NCBI GenBank assembly: GCA_026545225.1
Contig: CM048847.1
Location: forward strand, 12,932,001 to 12,996,000
Length of the DNA: 64,000 nt
Source: Cornus controversa
Lineage: Eukaryota > Streptophyta > Magnoliopsida > Cornales > Cornaceae
Reading direction: 5' to 3'
The translations under genes were made by a program, and so were the position numbers. The notes beneath the pieces were generated by a model. It searched no databases. It worked only from the letters and a program-made list of their open reading frames with translations, and was not told where the DNA came from. Shown in pieces: positions 20,938-31,300 of the stretch (position 1 is its first letter; each line of letters starts with the position of its first letter).

Positions 20938-22735
20938 CTGCATTTTATTTCTCTTTTATGCTTTACTTTCTGTATTTTTCTTTCTTTATTTTGATAGGCC
21001 ATGTTGGCCATGTTTAGTTTCTTTCTGAGTATTCCACCTACATGTACACTTTGTACTCAAACTCATTTTCATCTATATGGAATACATTTATATTTTCTTT
21101 TATACCATGTGTTATCTTTACTGTCTTTATTTTTGCTTTCTGTCAATATATCTGTTCTCTATACTTTGACTATGTATGTAGTACCACTTGTCTACTTGTT
21201 ATATGCGATTCAGTTGATGATTTCCCTTTATTACCGCCTGGTTTCGATTCCCAATACTGTTGAGATTGCTTCAACACAGTATGGCGGTAATAAAGAAAGG
21301 CAGCCCCTTTGCGTGCTATACGTTAGCGTGCCTGGATAGTCAATATCTTGTCGCATAGACCTCTTAGCCAATTGGGAAACACCAGTTCAGACCCTTAGAT
21401 ATACAGTGATATTGGCATTGTCAGTTTGTGCATGCCTATTTCATTATGTTCTATTTATCTACTTTTTGTTCCTTTTAATGCTCGTGGTATCCAGTTGCTA
21501 TTCTGTGTAGGTTTTCCTTATTTACAAGATGACCGCTGCTGTGGAATACCATTTTTCTTGCATTCTGCCATCCCGGTAACTTCTTTCCTTGTTCTTCTTG
21601 TCCAAACATTGAGGACAATGTTGCATATAAGTTTGGGGGTGCGGTATGCTATACCACTTGCATATGCATGCAATGTTCAGTCGTTATATTGAGTGTCATT
21701 GTAGAGCAGTTTTCTTTTTCTTGATATTTTTGCATGCTTGCTATGATGTCTTGCTTTTTAAAGGAAGATCATTCGAATAAATGTCTGAGGTAAATGCAGC
21801 AGGTAGTTAAGAATTTTAACATTGTAAATACCCGCACTTTTGCAAGCTTTATAGTAGGCTAGAACGGTCTACATTTTTGTCTAAATTCGAGCACGTACAA
21901 TTCTTGCCCTAAATTTGTCCTTAACCGCACAAATTCGCACACATGCATTTTAAATTGTGGGGTATAAGTCTGAGGGAGAATTTTTGAAAATTTTTGTTTT
22001 TATCTGAACAACTTAAAGAATAAGTACTTCCGGTTGTTGTAAAAAAAAAAAAGGGAAAAAGAAAGAAAAAGAGAAAAATATGCAATAAGCCTTCTCACTC
22101 AATAAACCGGATTTCTATGCCTCAAAGCAGGGAACATTCGTGTAAAAGTGTGTAAGGTTGAGCAATAATAAGCGGGTGGCTTGCTTACGCTCATCGCCTT
22201 GTAAGCTCGGTCATTAAGTCCGAGGGGTGCTTCTTCACCTAATGCCCTAAAATCAATTGGTTTGGGAGTCATTGGCCCAACGCCGCTACATGGGCTTACA
22301 AGAAAGCAAAAAGAGCTAAGCATTGCACGGTCATCCGCGCATGAGCAATCATGAATGTTTTGTGATCATGAACGGCTGTGTCGAGCAGTTTCAATGAGTT
22401 TTTCCCTTAAAAACAGATTTGTTCGTTTTCTTCTCCAAATATGACAAAAGCCACACGTTAGAATGCATGTTCACTTTTCAAAGAGGATTTTGGGGTTGGA
22501 ATTGTTATGTTTGTTCGGGCTGGCCGTTATGTGGGGACTGTCGTTTATTTATAGCTTGTGAAAGTTCATTTTGCTAATGACCACATAGTTCTATAATACT
22601 TGTTGCATTTGCCAAATGTGAAATGAACGGATGATCGCCCTTTATCTAGTTCATGACTGAGCACGAGTAAACTTTTGTATAAGATAGTTAATTTTATTTT
22701 TGTAATATCGTATTGCTAAGGGACTAGCAATATGT
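20938..22735 (+). other. 3' noncoding region of element B
   Basis: No supportable ORF. Holds the conserved hairpin (21605-21622) with PPT-like AAGTTTGGGGGTG at 21629, an A-rich run near 22040-22080, and the PPT stem-loop TTGCTA-AGGGAC-TAGCAA at 22713-22730. Confidence 0.7.
21605..21622 (+). other. Conserved stem-loop, homologue of 9267-9286
   Basis: AACATTG, loop AGGA, CAATGTT, followed by AAGTTTGGGGGTG at 21629. Inner six pairs and loop equal those of element A; the next outer pair is changed on both sides. Confidence 0.8.
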
Positions 22736-22748
22736 AAGTTTGGGGGTG
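22736..22748 (+). other. Polypurine tract of element B
   Basis: AAGTTTGGGGGTG abutting the 3' LTR at 22749, identical to element A's PPT. Confidence 0.85.
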
Positions 22749-24182
22749 TGATAAGTGTTCAATTCTATGCATTTGAACCCTCTTTATTGCATATGTTAGT
22801 TTCATTTTTACGTTTATCGAGATATGTTTACGGTATTTTTGTGTTTTTGATGTTTTGCAGGTATTGGAGCAAATGGAGCAAAGTGGAAGCTTTCTGCAGT
22901 CAAGAGAAGAAATCAGAAAATGCAGCCTAAGGCATCTCGATCAATCGAGATGTTGATCTCGATTAATCGAAATCTCGATTGATCGAGATCTCATTTCGAT
23001 TGATCGAAATCTCGATTGATCGAGATCTCATTTCGATTGATCGAAATCTCGATCAATCGAGATGCTGCAGAACCCACTTGGCCACTTGCTCACCTGCTCT
23101 CCCACTTGCAACAAAATCCCCCTTTTTGCACGACTTAGGGGAATTATCTGACTTGAACAAGACTTTTGGGGGCCTTCTTGATACAAGAGATATATATAAT
23201 GATATATATGTATATATGGTGGGCCCCAAAGGAGAAAAAGGAGCCAAAAAGCACCAAAAAAGCCACACATATGAGATATCTCTCAAGACACAGGAGAGAT
23301 AGAGAGAGACCTTCGGGAGAGGAGGAGGAAAAGCTGAACCAGACCAAGAAGCTTCATTCTCTTCATCAATGGAAGGGTGCAAGGCAACCATGAGCAACTA
23401 ACTCTTCTACTAGGGTGTTGGTTTCAACCCCTAGCCATGTAAACTTGTTCATCTTTGTAACTCTTGGGATTTGTAATTAAATGTTAATTATTTAGCCTAG
23501 TGATTATGTACACAAATACATCTCTTATATATATTCATTTGATTTGGAATTTATTCTTGTCTTAGAGTAGATTTTGTCACTTGAATGCACAACATTTGCA
23601 TATTCCACAAGAAGTGCAAATGATGGCTAGATAATGGTGTTTAAATGAATGTGTGATGTTAGTTTGTATAGACCATGCCAAGACAAGGTAGTTTGGATGC
23701 ATGTAGTGTTCACTTAGAGAGTAGAGTAATTAGGTAGTTAGTTAGGTTGAAGAGCTATGCTTGTTGAAGATGGATTATGATAGGTTAGCACACACATTGA
23801 TCTTTTGATATGTCATTGAGGTCACAAGCCTAATGACATTGTTAGGCATTTAATTAATAAATCCCATGCTTGCTACACTTATGAACATGTGAATGGCTGG
23901 TGGTGGAAACCAACCCTAGTTCTCTCTCCCAACTTTAAACTCTTTACTTTTCTTGTCATTTCATTCATGCAATAGTGTCTAAACATAAATTCAAAAATCT
24001 GTTTTCTGAATTAAAGTAGAATTAATCTTCCTTTAAGACAATTGCGACTAGTCCTCGTGGGATCGATACCCTCTATATAGAACCTTATCTACAAAGATTC
24101 GTGCTCTTGCGAGTGGTTAAATTATATTTTGATAAAAAGGGAAAAATTAAGCTTACAATATAATTTAGTTTCAACCACATCA
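22749..24182 (+). repeat. Element B 3' LTR (1434 bp)
   Basis: Starts TGATAAGTG after the PPT and ends CCACATCA, followed by GATAG and resumed Copia sequence. Differs from the 5' LTR by scattered substitutions and by the palindrome block layout at 22937-23065. Confidence 0.94.
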
Positions 24183-24187
24183 GATAG

Positions 24188-24756
24188 AATGGGTGGTACT
24201 CTAAAGTTGTCACAAGCAGAGTATGTTAAAAAGGTTCTGAACCAGTTCAGCATACAAGATACGAAACAGTGAGCACCCCATTAGCTACTCATTTAGACTA
24301 ACTAAGGAATAGTCATCTAAGATAGAAGAGGAACAAGCACACATGGGAAATATTCCATATGCTTCAGCTATCGACAGTTTGATGTATGCTATGGTTTGTA
24401 CCAGGCTAGACATAGCACATACAGTGGGAGTTGTGAGCAGGTATGTGAGTAATCCAAGAAAACAATATTGGGAGGCAGCAAAATGGATCCTTAGATACTT
24501 GAAGGGTACCACAGATACATCATTATATTTCACTGGGTCGGGTATTGTGTTGTAGGGTTATGTTGATTCAGACTTGGTTGGTGATATGGATAATAGGAAG
24601 AGTACTACTGGGTATGTGGATAAACTGAAGTTGTGTTTAGCTTCAGTTGGTGTTCGAGCTTGAGGACGAGATAGTTGCTGTAGTGTTTTGCTATGGTTTG
24701 GGGCACGAGTATGAGGGAGTTTGTAGATTGATATTATTAGTCTCTAAGTGGGAGAT
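24188..24756 (+). pseudogene. Copia RT end and RNase H remnant (continues 13193-13958)
   Basis: Resumes in register with the 5' part (RMGGTLKLSQAEYVKKVLNQF), then YASAIDSLMYAMVCTRLDIAHTVGVVSRYVSNP and WILRYLKGTTDTSLYF, the usual Copia RT-RNase H connection, and GYVDSDLVGDMDNRKSTTGY from RNase H. Contains stops and frameshifts and a deletion before the PPT (AAGTGGGAGAT, 24746-24756). Confidence 0.87.
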
Positions 24757-24910
24757 TGATAGGAAGTGTGGAGCCTGATTATACTCTACACCTTGACCCG
24801 AATTTTTTAGAGGGGTATTTTGGTAATTTCACACTTTGTTATGTAGCCATAAGAGGTACCTATATATACAGTCTAAACTCTTGGTAATTATATCCAGTTT
24901 TTCTCATTTG
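24757..24910 (+). repeat. Copia 3' LTR, truncated (copy 1)
   Basis: TGATAGGAAGTGTGGAGCC start directly after a Copia-type PPT. Shares the stretch from CCGAATTTTTTAGAGGGG to TATATATACAGTCTA with LTR fragments at 44161 and 47345. Similarity ends near 24910, short of the usual LTR end. Confidence 0.82.
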
Positions 24911-25094
24911 AATTTAAAAGTCTCATATTTTATATCCATCACCTATTATTTCAAAAATTAAAATAATATAACTATACAAGTACATTATACACCATATAAG
25001 TTTTTTTTTTCTTCAGGATATTACATTGCATAGGAAACTATTTAGTATCGATCATATTTATTGATGTTTTTATATACCAAGTATATCCGCTAAT
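24911..25094. other. AT-rich spacer, no feature seen
   Basis: Short AT-rich sequence between the truncated Copia LTR and element D. Nothing recognised. Confidence 0.6.
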
Positions 25095-25099
25095 CCATG

Positions 25100-25441
25100 T
25101 GATGAAGCAAAAATCTACTCGAACTGGTCAAATGTCAACCTGCAAAAAAGGACAAGAGAAGCGTAATCGAAGGGGCACCGATGAGGTGCCGGCCGACTAT
25201 TCTCCGACAATCAAGTCAGATATCAAAAAAGTTTACCAAAGCTGTATGAGAACTGAAGGAGTATTGATTGCGTACCTTGGTATATGAATCGTCCAGTATT
25301 TATAGCGACCAAGCAAAAGGCGTGCCCTAGTAAAACTCTACCTTCTCAACTTCCCTTTCTCATTTGGGGTTAACCAGTCTTGGTCAAAGTATTCTTATCT
25401 TCCATGTCATATGTTTCATATTAGGAGTCAAACACCCCATT
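25100..25441 (-). repeat. Element D 3' LTR
   Basis: Matches 33980-34321 with several percent differences by eye. On the minus strand it keeps a TATAAATA box (plus-strand TATTTATA near 25297). Its boundary with the interior is eroded (CCCCATTA rather than CCCCATCA) and no purine-rich PPT is visible beside it. Confidence 0.88.
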
Positions 25442-25703
25442 AGATGCACCATGTTCATAAGGGTCGCTTGTCGGGTATCAGGAACATATATACATATATA
25501 TATATATACATATATATTCTTTTTCATCTTTTTTTTTGCGGGCCCTGCCAGACGCTCGTCCTGGACCTAGCTCCCGACCTTGCGCCGTGCTCTTGCTCTT
25601 GCCCATGTGTTTTTGCTCTTGTGCCCAGCCTTGTGACCGTTTGTTTATAGCTGTTGTCTCCTGACCGTTAGAAAAAGAACATTGGGGATTGGATTGCGCC
25701 TTG

Positions 25704-25713
25704 CATATTTAAG
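25704..25713 (+). promoter_or_regulatory. TATA-like box for the antisense gene of element D
   Basis: CATATTTAAG about 180 bases before the ATG at 25887, followed by a pyrimidine-rich leader. Suggests a promoter inside the element firing opposite to the LTR promoter (inference). Confidence 0.4.
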
Positions 25714-25886
25714 CAGTTCCTTCTTTACTCACAACTACACTAACTCACCAGCTCATGCCTGATATCTTCATACATTCCCTCTCTCGTTACTTGTATGTTA
25801 TTGATCATAACTTTGATAAGCCATCTCCAAAAAACTTTGCCCCTGGCTCACCCTTTGTATAAGTGTTTGAGTTCCTGCATTCCATA

Positions 25887-27754
25887 ATGGCGGACTATTG
25901 CGAGTGCCAGGATCTTAGCTCTACTATGATGGAGTCCGAGGTGGAGGAGCTGGCTATTTTATATTATTTTTCGGAGGGGGTCGTGGCTAGGGCTCCCCTG
26001 CCTTCAAAGAGGGCATATTCCGTTTGCCCCAAAGAAATATGCTTCTACGAAGGTCATTTCCTTTCAGGCCTTCAATTTCCTATCCTGGATTTTGCCAAAG
26101 AGTTGTTCCAAGCAATTAACCTTTGGCCTTCTCAACTTCTGCCCAATTCTTGGCATATTATTATGGCCACCATGGTCCTTTGGAAGTCTTCTAAGCTTAC
26201 CCCCCAGCCTACCATTAACGAATTTCTTTCCTATTATACCCTTCTGAGGAGCAAGGACTGGCGTCACATACAAGGTCGGTCTCGCGGTGCAGGGAGACTG
26301 GTCAAAGGACTGGTGGTTCTTGACAACAGCCAAAGGATAAAGAATTGGAAAGAACATTTCTTTTTTGTCTCAGGAAACTGGGAGCTCCCTCCCTTCCGCA
26401 TCCCTCGTACTTGGACTGCCAGGGATACAACTGGTGAGCTCTTTCTATCCCCTATTTTCTTTATCCATGTTATTGTCACCTTTCTTTCATGCACTTTACG
26501 AGGATTTATTTTCATACTCCAGCTGCTAGGATCGAGCCAACTGTGAGTCGTAAAGAAGAAGATAGACTAGACATCATTTTTGAGCTCCCAATGAGAGATG
26601 CGATGGCCTTAACCTCTGATGCGGGGCTGAGTACGCTGGGTTATCCTGCTCGCGTGATTGGAAATAGGTGAGGTAACCCTAACACTTTTTATCCTTCCTT
26701 CCCTCTTCTTTTGCTAAGTTGTGTAACAAGCTTTTATGTGCAAACTCGTATAGGATCGCGGAGGAGGCCTGACAAAGATATTCTCACGCTAGTGATGAGA
26801 AAAGGTGTTGCATCATCCTCATCCCCTTTTGTTCAAAAAAGACCGTGTAGGCCCTTGGTTATTAGGAGTACCGATTTACCTACAGGTGGGGACTTGTCGT
26901 CTCCTCCTTCCATTGGGAATTCTCCCCTTTCTGCAGCCATGAGTACTCCGACTCCAAGCCCTATTAGGGTGCCTCTTACCCAACTATTTGCAGGCAATAG
27001 TCTGCCGGACCCAAGTGCTTTCATGGTGCCGGCAACGTAACTTTTTGGCAGGGGTAGTTCGCACGTATCTTTCTCCCCTATTACCAGTTGTACTGGGCTA
27101 CTAACCCTGGTTGCTAGTCACACCGGGTCGCTGCTATCTAATACAACTTTTACTGTAAAAAGAGTCAGGGAGTTCGTTCTCCCACGCGATATTAAGAAGG
27201 TGAATCCCATTGACTCTCCTTCCTCCACTAGATATCTGCTGGCTAATATAGCTAAGGTGCGTCCCTACTCCTCTTATTACACTTGAGCAAAATTTTCCCT
27301 TTTTTTCTTTTTTCTTTTAATTGCGTGTTCTTTCCTATATGTTAAATAGGGCCTGACTATTGCTCATGGTCTTTCCAATCGCCTCTTATGGATAGAGGAG
27401 GAATTGGAGAAGCAGAGAAATGCCTTTGCCGCAGAACGTGCTTCTTTCGTCAATGAGTGCACTACCCTCAACTCAAAACTTGAGACTCTTCACACTTCCC
27501 ACGCTTCACGCAGTGAGGAGATAGACACCCTTAACTCTCGGCTCAATTATGAACAGGAGGAGATAGCTCGGTGGAACACCGACCTTCCCGGGATTAAAGA
27601 ATTGGCTGTTGAGAATTTTAAAGATTTGCCTGATTTTGATAAGGCCCTCAACCAGTCGTATATTGACAGGTTTGAGTATTTTTGTGAGGTGGCGCAGGAC
27701 CAGTGGCCTGATATGAACTTCTCCGGCTTCCAACTTGGAGATCCTGATGCTTGA
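25887..27754 (+). pseudogene. Antisense accessory gene of element D (gypsy-type transposon ORF, 4 exons, broken)
   Basis: Plus-strand gene, opposite to gag-pol. Exon 1 25887-26433: MADYCECQDL onward, with LDFAKELFQAINLWPSQLLPNSW, a pattern like the putative gypsy-type transposon domain (PF04195). Intron 1 26434-26522, GTGAGC to TACTCCAG, keeps frame in phase 1. Exon 2 starts 26523 (RIEPTVSRKEEDRLD) and ends ~26667. Intron 2 is uncertain: acceptor at 26730 keeps frame; acceptor at 26753 gives a quick stop. Exon 3 ends 27256 and has one in-frame TAA at 27038-27040. Intron 3 27257-27349 is clean (phase 0). Exon 4 27350-27754 encodes a coiled-coil-like segment (EEELEKQRNAFAAERASF) and ends in TGA. 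Function unknown; known Tat elements carry such antisense ORFs. Confidence 0.78.
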
Positions 27755-27934
27755 TTTTGTGTCTTTTCTTTTGGTACAATGTAATGTTCCTCCTTTGTGG
27801 AGGCTCCCTATACCGTTCCATTTTAATTCATAAAGAACCGTTTATTTCTTTTTTAGTGAAATATGGTTTGCTCTGTGGAGATAATTCTTGCAGCACAAGG
27901 GTTTATGCTGCGTTGTTAGATATGTCTACATACA

Positions 27935-28108
27935 TTCTCGGGATTTAACCCATTCTGCCTTTATTGTCAAAGGCCCTCCGTGGAGGTGTGTCCCTGTAGG
28001 GTTTTGCCCCCGTAGGGTAGTGATTTTCTCGGGGTTAATCCATCCCGCCTTTTTCTTCAAAGGCCCTCCATGGAGGTGTGTCCCTGTAGGGTTTTGCGTT
28101 TTCAACAT
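27935..28108. repeat. 90-bp tandem duplication downstream of the antisense gene
   Basis: Two copies, from 27935 and 28025, sharing AAAGGCCCTCC-TGGAGGTGTGTCCC and TGTAGGGTTTTGC words. Lies between the convergent ends of the antisense gene and pol. Confidence 0.85.
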
Positions 28109-28321
28109 AGTAGTACATCTTGAAATGAACAACACTTTTATTGACATTCTATAATAAAACTTTATTCCAGAAAAAGAAACTGAACTAGTAACGAGAGTCC
28201 TGTTTTAGGGCTTGGTAACAAAGCCAACCTCTAAAATAATAATTGTTGAAAGTAGATGCAAGCTAAAAATAAAACGACGGGATGCAAAATTAGTAAAGAA
28301 CAAGTCATAAAAAGGGAGACT

Positions 28322-31300
28322 TCACTGATAGAACTTCCTCAAATGCTTGTGGTTCCAAAGATGGGCTAACTGTTTTCCTTCTAAGGTTTCCAACCAATAA
28401 GTGTCTCATCTTTGAGTTCTGACCACCCTATATGGGCCCTCCCAATTAGGAGCTAGCTTTCCAGTATCGAGAAGTTTGGTGGCTTAAGTGACTTTATGTA
28501 GGACTAGATCATTGGGTTGAAAAATCCTCTGCTTAACCTTGGTGTTATAGTACCTGGACATGGCCTATTGATACGCAGCCATCCGTACCTGCGCTTGCTC
28601 CCTTTTCTCGTCAATGAAGTCGACACTGGCTCTTAGCTCCTCCTCATTATGAATGGGGTCATAGTACCTAGCCTGATGGCTTGCCACCGTTCCTATTTCG
28701 ATAGGGAGAACCGCTTTGCTTTTGAAAGCTAAGAAGTAGGGTGTCTCTCCTGTGGGGACTTTGGCGGTGGTCCTGTAAGCCCATAAGATGCTTGGTAGCA
28801 GCTCTGGCCATACTCCTTTAGAGTCATCCAGGTGTTTCTTGATCATTTTAAATGTTGTCCTGTTGGCCACTTTGGCCCACCCATTAGCCTGCGGGTGGCC
28901 TGGTGAGGAATAACGGTTGCTTATGCCGTGCTCGGCACAGAAATTCTAGAAACGTTAGCCTTCAAATTACTTTGCATTATCCATGATAATGGCCTTTGGG
29001 ACACGAAATTGCATATGATTGATTTCCACACGAAATTGATGACATTCTTATCCCCAATCGTAGCTAAGGGCTCGGCTTCCACCCACTTGGTGAAGTAGTC
29101 AATTTTTACAATTTCAAATTTTGTCTGCCCATTTCCCATGGGTAAAGGGCCGATGAAATTCATTCCCTACAGGGCGAAGGGCCACGGGGCCACTATTGGG
29201 GTCAACTCTTCCTGAGGTTGCCTTGGTATGTTAGCGAAACCCTAGCACTTTTTGCACCTTTTGACAAAGTCCATTGCGTTCTGCTGCATAGAGGGCCAAT
29301 AGTATCCCTACCTGATGGCCTTATGAGCCAAGGACCTTCCCCCTGCATAATTTTCGCATTCTCCTTCATGGATTTCCCTCATAACATGTTGAGCTTCTTC
29401 CGTCGATACACATCGTAGGTATAGCAAAGAGACTCCCCTTTTGTAGAGGATTTCATCAATCAGGGTATACCTGGATGCTCTGATCCTCGTTCTGTGTGCC
29501 TCTGACTTGTCATATGGTAGCTCACCATCCCTTATGTATTTGACAATCGAATCTGCCCATTCCATGCCCCGAGTGACTTGGTTCACATTGCACGGTGTCG
29601 ATTCTATTATACTCAGGTGATCCATCCGTTCTACAAGCACCCCCCCTTGGGTTGCCTCTTGTGCTGTAGCTAATCGAGCAAGAGCATATGTGTTAGAATT
29701 TTCACTGCGGGGAACTCGTGTGATTGAAAATTTTTGGAAGTGGATAACCAGCTCTTGTACTTTTTGCAAGTAAGATTTCATCCTTGTTCCCTTTGCTTCG
29801 TATTCTGCACTGACCTGCCGGGCAACCAGCTGGGAGTCAGTATAAGCTTCTAACTACTGTATCTTAAGAACACCAACTAGTTTTAACCCTACAATCAAGG
29901 CTTCGTACTCAGCCTCATTGTTTGTTGCCTTAAATCTGAATTATAGGGTGTACTTGAACGTTTCCCCTGCCAGAGACCTAATTAATATCCCTGTGCCGTT
30001 GGCCTGTGCATTCGATGATCTTTCCATAAATAACTGCCACGTGCAATCTGGGTCCATTAAGTCTTCCCTGTTCTGTTGGATAGGGCTCTCCACCTCTTCC
30101 TACTGAACCTGCTCTCTTTCTGGGGGGTATGTAAATTCAGTTATAAAATCTGCCAGTACTTGACCTTTGATAGCTAATCTCGGCTTGTACCAGATGTCAA
30201 ATTCTCCTAACTCCATAGACCACTTCACAAGCCATCCAGAGGTTTCGGGCTTGAAGAGGACTTGTCAAAGTGGCTGATTAGTTAGTACCACAATCGTGTG
30301 CGCTTGGAAGTATGGCCTAAGTTTCTTGGTCATCGTAACCAAGGCGAATGCCAGTTTCTCTATTGAGGGGTACCTTTCTTCCTCCCTCTGAAGCACCCTG
30401 CTGGTATAATAAACTGGTCTTTGCACTCCTTCTTCTTCCTGCACCAGTGCATAACTGACTGCTGCAAGGGAGACAACCAAATATAAGTCCAATTCCTCCC
30501 TTACCCACACGCACAATAGGAGTGGGGGTGAGATGAGGTACTACTTTAGCTCACTTAAAGCATGTTCGCATTCTAGTGTCCACTCAAAGGCCCGCTTGAG
30601 GACCCGGGAAAATGGGAGACACCTGTCTGTAACACAGGAGATTAGGCAGCTTAATACTACCACCTTTCCTATCAGCCTCTAGACTTCTTTAATTGTTCTA
30701 GGTGTTTCGTATCCAGGATAGCTCGTACCTTCTATGGGTTGGCTTCTATCCCCCTTTTACTGACTAGATAGCACAAGAACTTCCTTAAGGATACCCCAAA
30801 GGCACATTTACTAGGATTGAGCTTCATTCTGTACTTTCGAAGGACATAAAAGGCTTCTTGTAGATCGATCAAGTGGCTTGCGGCCCTATGGCTTTTGACA
30901 AGCATGTCATCAACATACACCTCCATGTTCCTACCAATTTATTCTTTAAACATTCTATTCACCAGCCTTTGATAGGTCACGCCAGCGTTCTTCAAACTGA
31001 ATGGCATCACCGTGTAGCAGTACAACCCCCTTTTATTATGAAGGACATTTTTTCTTGGTCTGATGGCCACATTGGAATTTGATTATATCCTGAGTAGGCA
31101 TCCATGAAGTTAAGTCGCTCGTACCTTGCCGTTCCTTTTACTAGCATGTCAATCTGTGGAAGGGGGAAGTTGTCTTTTGGACAGGCTTTGTTCAGGTCAG
31201 TAAAGTCGACACACAAACGCCACTTGCCATTGGATTTTTTAACTAGCACCACGTTTGCCAACCAATCTAGGTAATTGGTTTCCCGTATGAGGTTGGCTTT

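Larger units (their letters stand above)
13959..24182 (+). mobile_element. Element B: Athila-like element with deleted pol, inside a Copia remnant
   Basis: 10,224 bp. LTRs 13959-15396 and 22749-24182 begin TGATAAGTG and end CCACATCA. PBS, broken gag-protease joined to the integrase C-terminal tail, palindrome cluster, broken ORF2, hairpin, PPT. The LTRs differ at scattered positions and in an internal repeat block, so B is older than A. It lacks RT, RNase H and the integrase core, and both ORFs contain nonsense codons. Confidence 0.95.
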
